Translations under genes and position numbers: made by a program
In this document: piece after piece, positions 33,901 to 45,103 of the stretch
How the letters are laid out: each line of letters starts with the position of its first letter
Position numbering within the stretch: the first letter of the stretch is position 1
Origin: Parabacteroides goldsteinii
GTDB lineage: Bacteria; Bacteroidota; Bacteroidia; Bacteroidales; Tannerellaceae
Reading direction: 5' to 3'
Assembly: GCF_015550595.1 (NCBI RefSeq)
Contig: NZ_JADNBB010000017.1
Coordinates: forward strand, 1-64,000
Length of the DNA stretch: 64,000 nucleotides
The notes under the pieces: model-generated
Seen by the model: only the letters and a program-made list of their open reading frames with translations
Databases searched by the model: none
What the model was told of the DNA's origin: nothing

Positions 33901-34290
33901 TTCTTTTTCATCGATTTGGTATACCTTGAACCACTCACAAAGTAGTTTTGTTTCTCCTGTAAGCTTTTTCCCTATTTTTTCTAATAATAAAGAATAATAT
34001 TCCGTATGTATTCTTAACCAGTTTTCTAAATTTCCATCACCCTCGGCAATTGCAAATTCTTCTGTTATGTTTTGAAATTCAATAATTTCAATCTTGTTGA
34101 TCTGTATGAAACATACCTCTCTACCATGTGAATCCAATATAGAGGCATATTCATTCTCTTTTATTGTTTCTTTTAGGTTCATACAGTAATAGTCATATAA
34201 GGAAGATGTTGCTATCTTTTCTTTTGTTTGAACTTTCTTTGCTAATTTATCGGTAGTAGTTCCAAACTGTATTTTATGTTTTATTTCCAT
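33889..34290 (-). CDS. ASCH-domain protein
   Basis: A 133-aa protein. It shows EKIATSSLYDYY near residue 25 and the typical ASCH C-terminal motif FAIAEGDGNLENWLRIHTEYY (about 82-102). ASCH domains are PUA-like beta-barrels thought to bind RNA or modified nucleotides; some members hydrolyse N4-acetylcytidine. The gene is the first right of the attachment site and converges on the tRNA terminator. The substrate is unknown. Confidence 0.75.
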   Translation of the reverse strand: MEIKHKIQFGTTTDKLAKKVQTKEKIATSSLYDYYCMNLKETIKENEYASILDSHGREVCFIQINKIEIIEFQNITEEFAIAEGDGNLENWLRIHTEYYSLLLEKIGKKLTGETKLLCEWFKVYQIDEKEKAL

Positions 34291-34326
34291 TTTTATTGTA
34301 TTTGGCTTTTTGCCAATAAAGTAACT

Positions 34327-34803
34327 CTAATAAAACTTATCCTCGTTTAGCACTTTGATTATGGTTTTAGCGATACGGTCAGCTTTAGTTTGTTCTGTTT
34401 TGGCAGAATTGATCCAGTCGATAAATGCCTTTTTCTGACCATTGCTATAAGTTTCAAACTTTTCCAGTGCTCCTTCTTCATATTCCATACATAAAAGCAA
34501 TTCTTCCGGAATTATCAATGGAGTTTTATCCTCGTGTAAAGTAATATGAACTGTGTCAGGAGCTTCCTTTTTGATTTTCTTCCTTATTGCCGACTTGATG
34601 GGCAAGCCGATGTTTCCGTTTCCAATAGGCATCATATTCAAATTAGAAAACTCATAATCATCAATCTTTCCTTTTACTTTCAACATCCCAAATGATGTTT
34701 TGGGCATAGGGATTTCAGGAATTTCGACAAAGGTCCAACCTCCTTTACCTCCAATTTTGAACAATATATAATCTTTGTCTACTAATGGTTTTTCTGTATT
34801 CAT
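34327..34803 (-). CDS. YdeI/DUF1905-type protein
   Basis: A 158-aa protein. The N-terminal DUF1905-like beta domain has GGWTFVEIP and GMLKVKGKIDDYEFSN. The C-terminal YdeI/OmpD-associated helical motif is FETYSNGQKKAFIDWINSAKTEQTKADRIAK. It lies upstream of and in line with the ASCH gene (36 bp). The molecular role of the family is unknown. The minus-strand promoter may include TATCTTTG (about 34836). Confidence 0.8.
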   Translation of the reverse strand: MNTEKPLVDKDYILFKIGGKGGWTFVEIPEIPMPKTSFGMLKVKGKIDDYEFSNLNMMPIGNGNIGLPIKSAIRKKIKKEAPDTVHITLHEDKTPLIIPEELLLCMEYEEGALEKFETYSNGQKKAFIDWINSAKTEQTKADRIAKTIIKVLNEDKFY

Positions 34804-34951
34804 AATATGATATTTCTATTTTAGTTTTGAAACAAAGATACTAAGTACGGATGACAGCAGTATGTCAGCAGTACAAATTATTTTTAATTCTCTGTTTACC
34901 AGACGTAGAAGAAAGTTCCTTCTTTCGTACGACCCTCGAAAGATGTAAAGT

Positions 34952-34983
34952 AAAGCCCTGTAATTATCACATTGCAGGGCTTT
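34952..34983. terminator. Second copy of the AGCCCTGTAAT hairpin terminator
   Basis: AAAGCCCTGTAAT/ATTGCAGGGCTTT followed by TTCTTTACTT. Its sequence is close to the terminator at 33871-33900, so the two flank the ASCH/YdeI gene pair. Confidence 0.75.
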
Positions 34984-35010
34984 TTCTTTACTTTGATAAA
35001 AGACTCATTA

Positions 35011-35194
35011 TCATAAAGATACTATATGATCTCTGTATTGTCTTAATTCTGTTTCACTAAGTTGTTTGATTGCCGCATCCAAATCTTTTAATATCCGGAC
35101 TTTATCGTTAGGAATCATACCTACGAATGGAATTGCAGTTGAAACCGTATTTCCCAGTAAAGTTGTCTTTATAGTAAGTGTTGAAATAAATGTT

Positions 35195-35217
<23 letters not shown>
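35011..35217 (-). CDS. Uncharacterised short frame, possibly a gene remnant
   Basis: A 68-aa frame beginning MIDLLELRTFISTLTIKT and ending SETELRQYRDHIVSL. It looks protein-like (balanced composition, helical end), but no family was recognised. It overlaps the start of an AraC fragment on the other strand. It could be a decayed gene or non-coding. Confidence 0.3.
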
Positions 35218-36337
<1,120 letters not shown>

Positions 36338-36585
36338 TTACGTTTCCCTGTTACATCTAACAATGTATTACTACCGAAAGCGGGTGGCCACACATTTATG
36401 TTGCAAAGTACGGAAGAACAAATGATAGATTTTGTAGATAGATTACGGATATAGTAACCATTATTACTGGTTGTTTGGGAAACTGGTCTAGGAAAACGAG
36501 AGGCTTTTGCTTCCTATATCTATAAGTGTGCATCACGGTCTTATGGATGGATGAAATGTTGCCGAATTTATACAGAAAATAAATG

Positions 36586-36626
36586 AATGCCAGTCCGCAT
36601 TGTGATTATAAACATGGACTGGCATT
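36586..36626 (-). terminator. Terminator after the AraC gene
   Basis: Perfect inverted repeat AATGCCAGTCC/GGACTGGCATT (36586-36596 and 36616-36626), 15 bp past the AraC stop on the minus strand. It lies in the gene-free stretch 36311-36640. Confidence 0.75.
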
Positions 36627-36640
36627 GATTGTAACATTTA

Positions 36641-37540
36641 TCAATTCATTAATCTGTAATCACTAGGCGAACTTCCTACAACTTTTTTAAACATTCTGCT
36701 AAAATGGTGCGGATATTTAAAACCTAATTCATACGCAATCTCATTAATCGATTTATCAGGACTATACAGTTTATCCTTAGCTATCTCGATAATCTTTATT
36801 TGAATATATTCCTGTGCAGACTTTCCCGTTTCCCTTTTTATCAAATCCCCGAAGTAGTTGGCTGACAAATGGAACTCATCCGCAAAATACTGAACAGAAG
36901 GCAAGCCGATAGTCTCCGGTTTATCCGACTCAAAATAGTTACCCAATAACAGTTCAAACTGGCTTAATGTATCTTTATTTACATTCTCACGGGTAACAAA
37001 CTGACGGTCATAAAACCGTAAGCAGTGATTCAAAAACACCTCGATATTTGCCGTAAGAATTGATTTACTGTGCTTGTCAATCGAATGTGTGAGTTCTTCC
37101 CTTATTTCCTGAAAAGAATTGATGATAATCTGACGTTCACGTTCCGACATATGCAAAGATTCATTCGATTCATAGGAGAAGAAAGTATATTCTTTCATTT
37201 TTTGAGCCAATAAAGTTCCCCGAATCAAATCAGGATGGAAACAAAGTCCCCAGCCTTTCATTTCGAAAACTTCGCCTGTATCGTCTTTTCCTGCAACCTG
37301 TCCCGGTGCAATAAAAACGAGTGTACCCTCCTGATAATCATAGGTGTGACGTCCGTAAATTAAATCACCGCACTTTACATCCTTCAGGAAAACAAAATAG
37401 AATCCATATCTTTTACGTACATGGTGAAATTGCTTCTTTACTTCCGAAAAGTCAATGCAACTGATTAAAGGATGCAATGTTTCAATTCCAAGAAAAGTAT
37501 TATAATCATGTATTGTATCAAAATTCATTATAGTGCTCAT
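36641..37540 (-). CDS. AraC-family transcriptional regulator
   Basis: A 299-aa regulator. It has an N-terminal cupin-like sensor (about 40-180, YQEGTLVFIAPGQVAG). The C-terminal double HTH has VQYFADEFHLSANYFGDLIKRETGKSAQEYI and INEIAYELGFKYPHHFSRMFKKVVGSSPSDYR. It is divergent from the operon at 37714 and probably controls it. Ligand unknown. Confidence 0.9.
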   Translation of the reverse strand: MSTIMNFDTIHDYNTFLGIETLHPLISCIDFSEVKKQFHHVRKRYGFYFVFLKDVKCGDLIYGRHTYDYQEGTLVFIAPGQVAGKDDTGEVFEMKGWGLCFHPDLIRGTLLAQKMKEYTFFSYESNESLHMSERERQIIINSFQEIREELTHSIDKHSKSILTANIEVFLNHCLRFYDRQFVTRENVNKDTLSQFELLLGNYFESDKPETIGLPSVQYFADEFHLSANYFGDLIKRETGKSAQEYIQIKIIEIAKDKLYSPDKSINEIAYELGFKYPHHFSRMFKKVVGSSPSDYRLMN

Positions 37541-37713
37541 ACGTTCTTATTTTAATGTTACTACAAAAATATATTATATTATCCGAATCTGTATCATGCT
37601 GTATACCAAATCTGTAATTATGGTATAAGAACCTGTAATCGGTCTATGGACATGAGGTTGTTTTCACTCTAATTTTGTATCGTGATAGTTTAAGAACATC
37701 AATTTGAATATAT

Positions 37714-38790
37714 ATGAAAATAAAAGGAATTACATGGATGCTGGCAATAAGCGCCTTTATAGTATCAGGATGCAAGTCGCAAGATGATCGTAAAGACGAT
37801 GGACTGCTTGTCATAAAAGAGCAGGGGAGTTTCGCAGTGGGTGGAAGTATCATTACCAATCCTGGAACGTTCAATCCCATAACACGTACACCGGAAGGAC
37901 AGACTTTCCATGGAGATCATGCGTATATTACCTATCAAATTCCCGACAAAGCCCGTAAATTACCTCTAGTATTCTGGCATGGTATCGGACAATTTTCAAA
38001 AACATGGGAAACTACTCCTGATGGGCGGGAAGGGTTTAATAACATATTTCTCCGGAGAGGTTTCGGAGTATATCTTATAACTCAGCCACGGAGAGGTAAT
38101 GCCGGACGGAGTACCGTACCTGTAACCATAAATCCGGTTCCTGATGAACAGGAATGGTTTAGTACATTTCGTCTCGGAGTATATCCCGATTTCTTCGAAG
38201 GCGTACAATTTGATAAGAGCGAAGAGACGCTCAATCAGTATTTCCGTCAGATAACCCCCAATATAGGCGAATTCGATACAGACGTAATTACTTATGCCAC
38301 TTCCGAACTATTCAATAAAATAGGCGAAGGTGTTTTGGTAACGCATTCCCATTCGGGAGGTTTCGGTTGGTTGACGGCAATAAGGAATGACAAGGTAAAA
38401 GCCATTGCATCCTACGAACCCGGTAGCGGTTTTGTATTCCCTGAAGCAGAAGTACCCGAACCGATTCAAAGCTCTGCGGGAGCATTGGTTGCCAACAGTG
38501 TATCTATGCAGGAATTTATGAAACTCACCAAAATACCTATTGTGATTTATTACGGTGATTTTATCCCTGAACAACAAATCGAAAACCCCGGTATAGACGG
38601 TTGGCGTGTCCGTCTGCAAATGGCAAGATTGTGGAGAGACGTAGTTAATAAATACGGTGGAGATGTAACGGTGGTACACTTACCGGAAATAGGAATAAAA
38701 GGGAATACACATTTCCCATTTTCTGATCTCAACAATATAGAGATAGCCGATTTACTGTCGGCATGGTTGAAAGAGAAAGGACTGGATTAA
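37714..38790 (+). CDS. Exported alpha/beta hydrolase lipoprotein
   Basis: A 358-aa protein with a lipoprotein signal (MLAISAFIVSGC then KSQDD). The hydrolase core includes LPLVFWHGIGQF (oxyanion strand), VLVTHSHSGGFGWL (nucleophile Ser in HSHSGG) and a late His near GNTHFPFSD. It resembles the esterase/hydrolase family encoded beside carboxymuconolactone decarboxylases. First of four genes reading in the same direction (hydrolase, flavodoxin, CMD-hydrolase, cupin). Substrate unknown. Confidence 0.82.
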   Translation: MKIKGITWMLAISAFIVSGCKSQDDRKDDGLLVIKEQGSFAVGGSIITNPGTFNPITRTPEGQTFHGDHAYITYQIPDKARKLPLVFWHGIGQFSKTWETTPDGREGFNNIFLRRGFGVYLITQPRRGNAGRSTVPVTINPVPDEQEWFSTFRLGVYPDFFEGVQFDKSEETLNQYFRQITPNIGEFDTDVITYATSELFNKIGEGVLVTHSHSGGFGWLTAIRNDKVKAIASYEPGSGFVFPEAEVPEPIQSSAGALVANSVSMQEFMKLTKIPIVIYYGDFIPEQQIENPGIDGWRVRLQMARLWRDVVNKYGGDVTVVHLPEIGIKGNTHFPFSDLNNIEIADLLSAWLKEKGLD

Positions 38791-38812
38791 GAAAAACTTT
38801 AAAACAAAGAAT

Positions 38813-39394
38813 ATGAAGAATCTATTTTTGGCAGTAATAATGATATTGGTTGTAAGCCCGTTATCGGCATGTTACGGTAATGATGATTTAGAACAGGCAC
38901 AGGAAACACCCGAAGTGACAGACCGTAAAATACTGATTGCTTATTTCAGTTGGGGTGGTACGACGCAGCAGGTTGCGGAGAATATTGCAAAAGAAACAGG
39001 AGGAACACTTTTCAGAATCGAAACAGTAAATCCATATCCTACCGAATATACTCCATGTACCGAAGTGGCAAAAGTGGAACGTGACAACGGGGTACGTCCT
39101 GAACTGAAAGTTATCGTAGAAAACATGGAACAGTATGATACAATCTTTATCGGTTGCCCTGTCTGGTGGCATACAGCACCTATGGCCGTGTGGTCTTTCC
39201 TTGAAAGTGACAACTATAATTTCAGAGGTAAAACAATCATTCCGTTTTGTACTTACGCAGCTACTTACAGGGATGAAACATTGGCTAAAATAGTGGAATT
39301 AACACCTGACTCGGAGCATTTGGAGGGTTTTGGTACGACAAATAAGAATGCTGATGTAACAGGTTGGTTAAAGAAAATAGGAATAATCAATTAA
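38813..39394 (+). CDS. Flavodoxin-like lipoprotein
   Basis: A 193-aa protein with signal ILVVSPLSAC as lipobox, then KILIAYFSWGGTTQQVAENIA (FMN phosphate loop). GCPVWWHTAPMAVWSFLE follows near the isoalloxazine site. It is an exported FMN protein of the flavodoxin_4 type. It lies 22 bp after the hydrolase and 7 bp before the next gene. A second such protein is encoded at 42321-42962. It probably supplies electrons to, or protects, partner enzymes in the periplasm. Confidence 0.85.
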   Translation: MKNLFLAVIMILVVSPLSACYGNDDLEQAQETPEVTDRKILIAYFSWGGTTQQVAENIAKETGGTLFRIETVNPYPTEYTPCTEVAKVERDNGVRPELKVIVENMEQYDTIFIGCPVWWHTAPMAVWSFLESDNYNFRGKTIIPFCTYAATYRDETLAKIVELTPDSEHLEGFGTTNKNADVTGWLKKIGIIN

Positions 39395-39401
39395 TAATAA
39401 A

Positions 39402-41075
39402 ATGAAAAGGATCGGTTTATATATAGTAATAGGTATAACGTTATTGGGAATATCCGGTAACATCAATGCACAGAATAATATGTTAGATAAGAAACAAGAA
39501 AAAACAGTAACGATCTCCGCTTTTACAGCTCGTGGAGATTTAGATAAGCTCAGACCGGAATTGGCTGCCGGACTGGAAGCTGGGTTGACCGTAAACGAAA
39601 TAAAAGAAGTATTGGTACATCTATACGCATACAGCGGATTCCCCCGAAGCCTTCGAGGTCTGCAAACTTTTATGTCCGTACTCGATGAACGTAAATCCGC
39701 GGGAATTACCGATAATTGGGGACGTGAAGCGTCTCCAATCACCGATACCCGTGATAAATACGAACGGGGTAAGGAGATACTGGCCGAACTATCAGGCGCA
39801 ACACCGCCAGCCGGACGTGCTACAGCCGGCTATGCAGGGTTCAGCCCCGAAATAGAAACTTTCCTGAAAGAACATCTTTTCTCCGATATATTTGAGCGTG
39901 ATGTACTTACTTATGCACAGCGTGAAATGGTAACCGTTTCCGTACTTATGGGAATTGGCGGAGTAGAACCTATGCTAAACTCCCACATGAACCTTTCACT
40001 GAATGTCGGTATAACTCCCGACCAGCTCCGGCAGATGATTCACATCATTGAGGTAAACGTAAGTAAGGAGAATGCCGATGCAGCCAAGCCGGTTCTTGCA
40101 GAATTACTGCGAAGCAAGGGATTAAGTGCAGACGCTAATACACCCGCCCCAATAAATGGAGTGCAGATTGAAAAGGTATCTTTCACGAACCGTTTCTCCA
40201 ACAATGTGGTGGGTAACCTGCATTTTCCTCCTAATTATGATATTAACAAAAAATATCCGGCAATCGTTGTAGGACATCCTTTCGGTGGTGTAAAAGAGCA
40301 AACATCCGGTTTGCATGCACGGAAGATGGCGGAACTGGGATATATTACGCTTGCTTTTGATGCTTCGCATTATGGCGAAAGTGGCGGTTATCCGCGTTAT
40401 ATCGAATCGCCGGAGGCACGTGTGGAGGATTTCAGCGCAGCGGTAGACTTCCTGAGCAACCACGATAATGTGAATGCAGACGCTATCGGAGTAATCGGTA
40501 TCTGTGGCGGTGGCGGCTATTCTGTTAGTGCGGCACAAATTGACCACCGCATCAAAGCCGTTGCCACCATCAGCATGTACGATATGGGACGTGCCCGCCG
40601 TCAGGGATTGGGCGATGTTATCACTTTCGACCAGCGTATGAAAACACTGGATGATATTGGTGAACAACGAACTAAAGAATTTCATGGAGAAGCAAGAAAA
40701 GATATCGCAGCCATTCCTACCGTACTTAGTCCTGATGATACAGAGAATACGCGTGAGTTTTTCGACTATTACCGTACTCCACGCGGTGGGCATGCAAATT
40801 CTACGACAAGTTATTCCTATACCAGCCTTGCACCGATGATGAACTTCTTCCCGTTCGCGCAGATCGAAACGATTTCGCCGCGCCCTCTTTTGTTTATCGT
40901 AGGTGAACGTGCCGTATCTGCCTATTTCAGTGAAGACGCTTACAGCAAAGCTTCTGAACCGAAAGAACTATTTGTTGTTCCGGGTGCATCCCACGTAGAC
41001 TTGTATGACAGACCGGAATATATGGGAGTTTCACTACCTAAATTAGATTCATTTTTCAAACAATATCTGAAATAA
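39402..41075 (+). CDS. Fusion: carboxymuconolactone decarboxylase-like domain + alpha/beta hydrolase
   Basis: A 557-aa exported protein with signal IVIGITLLGISGNINA. Residues about 30-235 contain two CMD-like units (LEAGLTVNEIKEVLVHLYAYSGFPRS and YAQREMVTVSVLMGIGGVEPML). Residues about 250-557 are a DLH/acetyl-xylan-esterase-like hydrolase with VVGHPFGGVKEQ, GICGGGGYSVSAA (nucleophile elbow with Cys, GxCxG) and a late GASHVDLYD His. The Cys nucleophile recalls dienelactone hydrolase, so both halves evoke consecutive steps of aromatic-ring degradation. Confidence 0.82.
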   Translation: MKRIGLYIVIGITLLGISGNINAQNNMLDKKQEKTVTISAFTARGDLDKLRPELAAGLEAGLTVNEIKEVLVHLYAYSGFPRSLRGLQTFMSVLDERKSAGITDNWGREASPITDTRDKYERGKEILAELSGATPPAGRATAGYAGFSPEIETFLKEHLFSDIFERDVLTYAQREMVTVSVLMGIGGVEPMLNSHMNLSLNVGITPDQLRQMIHIIEVNVSKENADAAKPVLAELLRSKGLSADANTPAPINGVQIEKVSFTNRFSNNVVGNLHFPPNYDINKKYPAIVVGHPFGGVKEQTSGLHARKMAELGYITLAFDASHYGESGGYPRYIESPEARVEDFSAAVDFLSNHDNVNADAIGVIGICGGGGYSVSAAQIDHRIKAVATISMYDMGRARRQGLGDVITFDQRMKTLDDIGEQRTKEFHGEARKDIAAIPTVLSPDDTENTREFFDYYRTPRGGHANSTTSYSYTSLAPMMNFFPFAQIETISPRPLLFIVGERAVSAYFSEDAYSKASEPKELFVVPGASHVDLYDRPEYMGVSLPKLDSFFKQYLK

Positions 41076-41085
41076 TACCCCAATT

Positions 41086-41577
41086 ATGAAAAGAATAAAT
41101 ATAATTTTCATTGCCGTTACAGCAATTCTGATCACCGCCTGTAATACAAGGAGCGAACAAGCATTAAATGATTCGCAGAGTAAAAACGAACTTATCTTTG
41201 AAAAGGGAGACAAAATCGACAGTCCCAATTTCACCGGAAAGGCGTGGCTGAACAACCTGATTTTAGCCGACAGTCTTAATCAAAATGCAGTAGGCTCCGT
41301 GACCTTCGAACCCGGAGCCCGTACAAGCTGGCATTCGCATCCGGCAGGACAAATCATACTTGCTTTAGGCGGTATCGGTTACTATCAGGAAAAAGGCAAA
41401 CCGATTGAAATCATCCGTAAAGGTGAAGTTGTTAAATGTCCGCACAATATACCTCACTGGCACGGAGCAAGTCCCGACAGCGAATTTATTCAGGTAGCAA
41501 TAACCGGACGGGAGAATGGACCGACTGTATGGTTGAGACCGGTAAGTGATGAGGAATATAATAGTTACAATAAGTAA
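41086..41577 (+). CDS. Cupin-domain lipoprotein
   Basis: A 163-aa protein with lipobox ILITAC followed by a single cupin. Motif 1 is FEPGARTSWHSHPAGQIILALGG (metal His); motif 2 is VVKCPHNIPHWHGASPDSEFIQVA. It is related to the cupin half of the protein at 45921-46748. It ends the four-gene operon. Possible role: metal-dependent isomerase or binding protein for oxidised small molecules. Confidence 0.85.
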   Translation: MKRINIIFIAVTAILITACNTRSEQALNDSQSKNELIFEKGDKIDSPNFTGKAWLNNLILADSLNQNAVGSVTFEPGARTSWHSHPAGQIILALGGIGYYQEKGKPIEIIRKGEVVKCPHNIPHWHGASPDSEFIQVAITGRENGPTVWLRPVSDEEYNSYNK

Positions 41578-41705
41578 ACGATAGTATCTATTTTATCTAT
41601 TTTTGACTGGGGCAGTCTGTTTACACCAAAAGAATGCTTACATTTACACGATTGGTTTGATTAATCTTATATTGGAAACTAACACAATAAACACTTATCA
41701 CTAGT

Positions 41706-42140
41706 ATGGAAGAAAAACATCTTTTCCCGGAAATTCCCTTCAACTATGCTTTATGCCTTAAACGGGAGTGCCCCAAAGCCTCTACTTGTTTGCGACAGTT
41801 GGCAGAACAGGATATTTCGGACAGTGTCGAGCGTTGGATGATTATTAGTCCCAAATACCAGGTTACACTGGAGGGGGAGTGTCCGCATTATCGTCCTGAC
41901 GTGAAAGTAATTTATGCCAAAGGCTTTAAACGTTTGTTGGATAACTTGCCTTATGCACAGATGAGAAGCGTCATCTCTCGTTTGAGAAATCTTTTCAGTG
42001 AAAGAACTTACTATCGGGTTCGTAAAGGAGAACGTCTACTTTCTCCTGCCGAACAAAAAGAGATTCAGCGCATTCTGGTACGATGTGGAATTGACGAACC
42101 ACCGAAGTTTGATGCTTATGTAGAAGATTATGCATGGTAG
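41706..42140 (+). CDS. DUF6078 family protein
   Basis: A 144-aa Bacteroidales-specific protein with FNYALCLKRECPKASTCLRQ at the N-terminus (three Cys). VTLEGECPHYRP in the middle and YRVRKGERLLSPAEQKEI later are characteristic of DUF6078. It probably binds a metal through its Cys residues; function unknown. It is separated by 128 bp from the cupin gene and followed by the 22-bp repeat array. Confidence 0.75.
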   Translation: MEEKHLFPEIPFNYALCLKRECPKASTCLRQLAEQDISDSVERWMIISPKYQVTLEGECPHYRPDVKVIYAKGFKRLLDNLPYAQMRSVISRLRNLFSERTYYRVRKGERLLSPAEQKEIQRILVRCGIDEPPKFDAYVEDYAW

Positions 42141-42157
42141 TAACGGGGAAAGGCTTT

Positions 42158-42241
42158 TGCCATAGGCTTGGCAGGCCACTGCCATAGTAGTGGCAGAGCT
42201 CTGCCATGCCTTTGGCAGACTCTTGCCATCACTATGGCAAA
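42158..42241. repeat. Four tandem 22-bp dyad repeats (TGCCAT...TGGCAG)
   Basis: GCCA occurs at 42159, 42181, 42203 and 42225, and TGGC at 42169, 42191, 42213 and 42235: an exact 22-bp period. Each unit is a small inverted repeat, TGCCAT, 4-5 variable bases, then TGGCA. The arms are constant and the centres differ. The array lies in the convergent gap between the DUF6078 and flavodoxin genes. Confidence 0.9.
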
Positions 42242-42320
42242 ACGTTTCCATCAGCATGACACCGCAGAATAACTCGTGTTTCCTCAACGGCTGAACCAGG
42301 CAATCTCACAATATGTTGTT

Positions 42321-42962
42321 TTAATTGATCTCATTCAGCCAGTCGGCAATCATTGAGTGACAGTTGGATGTTTGAGATGAACGTATCCACAGGCTTGGAG
42401 TGAGGAAGTTTCCGCCTGGAATGAGCCGTTTGGCATCGGATTCGACACCGTTGATTCCGCTGCTTGCACTCGATACGATCAGACCGATGTTTTTACCTTC
42501 CATCTGACTGCCGTATTGAAACAGGAATGTTTGCAGAGGCGCGGCCATATTGCTCCACCAGAGAGGTGCGCCTATGATGATTCTGTCATAATCGGACAGG
42601 TTATCAATCGTCGTTTCAATAGATGGATAAGAATTCGCATCGTTCGGATTATCTCGGATTGCCTGAATCAATGCACTGCCAATCGCATAATTATTAGCGG
42701 CATAGTCTATTCCTTTTTCGGTAGGTTCAACCTTTACCACATCGGCTTCTATTTGCGTTTGCAAATCGCTGATAATAGAATGTATATTATTCGTGTAGCT
42801 GTAATATACAATCAGTGTCTTGCCTGTTGGGGCGGGATTCGGATCGTCGGGTGTTTCCGGAGTTTCGGTCTGTGGGTTATCCGGCTCATTATCATCGGGA
42901 GAACATGCGCTTGATCCTGCCGCTATAAAAATGGCAAACAGTAAATACAGGTACTTTTTCAT
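42321..42962 (-). CDS. Flavodoxin-like lipoprotein, second copy
   Basis: About 213 aa from MKKYLYLLFAIFIAAGSSAC (lipobox SSAC). A Pro/Glu/Asp-rich linker (about 22-48) precedes the flavodoxin fold with LIVYYSYTNNIHS (FMN loop), IIIGAPLWWSNMAAPLQTFL and LIVSSASSGI. The start at 42962 omits an MFNYKNKNH leader. It is the last gene of the second redox cassette, downstream of the exported aldo/keto reductase. Confidence 0.85.
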   Translation of the reverse strand: MKKYLYLLFAIFIAAGSSACSPDDNEPDNPQTETPETPDDPNPAPTGKTLIVYYSYTNNIHSIISDLQTQIEADVVKVEPTEKGIDYAANNYAIGSALIQAIRDNPNDANSYPSIETTIDNLSDYDRIIIGAPLWWSNMAAPLQTFLFQYGSQMEGKNIGLIVSSASSGINGVESDAKRLIPGGNFLTPSLWIRSSQTSNCHSMIADWLNEIN

Positions 42963-43035
42963 ATGATTCTTATTTTTATAATTAAACATTCATTCCAAAT
43001 GCTGAAAGTCTGGCAAGTCTTGCTGGACTGATTCT

Positions 43036-44199
<1,164 letters not shown>

Positions 44200-44218
44200 G
44201 ATTTTATATATTTATGAT

Positions 44219-44971
44219 TTAATGAATAGAAAATGCACCATCTACCAAAAGGGCATGTCCGTCTATGAAACTTGCCTGTGGTGAGCAAAGCCAAAGCACA
44301 GCATTAGCTATTTCTTCCGGTTTGCCGAGTCGTCCGGCTGGAATATCACGCACCAATTCCTTTTCCAAATCAGGATTGCGTCGTATCAGCTCTTCAGCCA
44401 TAGGCGTTCGGATTACTCCCGGACAGATGGCATTGATACGAATCCCTTTTGCCGCGTAGTCGATGGCCGCCGTGCGGGTCAGACCGATTACTGCATGTTT
44501 GCAGGCGATATAGGCCGCTTGTCCGGGGAAACCCGTGACACCGCCTTGCGATGAGGTGTTGACAATCGCTCCACCGCCTTGTTTCAGCATTTGGATAATC
44601 TCGTAACGCATACAATTCCATACACCTTTCAGATCGACAGCTACCGTACGGTCGAACTCTTCGTCAGTAATCTCAGCCATCGGTCGTTGCGGAGTCTGTA
44701 TGCCTGCATTGTTCAAAGCTGCATCCAATCGCCCGTAAGTCGCCACAATCCAGTCGATCATCTCTTTTACAGCTTGCGTGTCGGATACGTCGCAACGATA
44801 TGCTACGGCTTTATAACCCTCTGAAATTAACTTTCCAACTTGTTCTTTCGGCTCATTGATGTCTACCAATACTACGGTTGCACCTGCTTTTGCGAATGCT
44901 TCGGCCGAGGCTAACCCGATACCTGCTGCTGCACCCGTTACCATTGCTACTTTTCCATTCATCGTTTTCAT
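44219..44971 (-). CDS. Short-chain dehydrogenase/reductase
   Basis: A 250-aa SDR with VAMVTGAAAGIGLASAEAF (TGxxxGIG), NNAGIQ, Ser in NTSSQGG and YIACKHAV (YxxxK). The start at 44971 (MKTMNGKVA) is chosen; longer forms read through promoter-like sequence (minus-strand TACCTTTG, 44998-45005). The substrate is unknown. It is in line with the exported AKR and flavodoxin. Confidence 0.9.
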   Translation of the reverse strand: MKTMNGKVAMVTGAAAGIGLASAEAFAKAGATVVLVDINEPKEQVGKLISEGYKAVAYRCDVSDTQAVKEMIDWIVATYGRLDAALNNAGIQTPQRPMAEITDEEFDRTVAVDLKGVWNCMRYEIIQMLKQGGGAIVNTSSQGGVTGFPGQAAYIACKHAVIGLTRTAAIDYAAKGIRINAICPGVIRTPMAEELIRRNPDLEKELVRDIPAGRLGKPEEIANAVLWLCSPQASFIDGHALLVDGAFSIH

Positions 44972-45011
44972 GATTTTTTGTTTTAATGTTCTGTTGGCAA
45001 AGGTAAAAAGA

Positions 45012-45041
45012 GAGCCTCGTAACGACTTTGCTGCGAGGCTC
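45012..45041 (-). terminator. Terminator between the AraC and SDR genes
   Basis: GAGCCTCG (45012-45019) pairs with CGAGGCTC (45034-45041); on the minus strand TCTTTTTA follows. It ends the AraC transcript just upstream of the SDR promoter-like TACCTTTG. Confidence 0.7.
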
Positions 45042-45103
45042 AAAAGGCTTTGTTATAAAGTTCACTTTGTTAAAGTGGTGTTTTACGAAATATATATATT
45101 ATT

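Noticed and set aside
42158-42241. CRISPR array
   Set aside because: The 22-bp units are contiguous with only 4-5 variable bases, far too short for spacers, and no cas genes are near.
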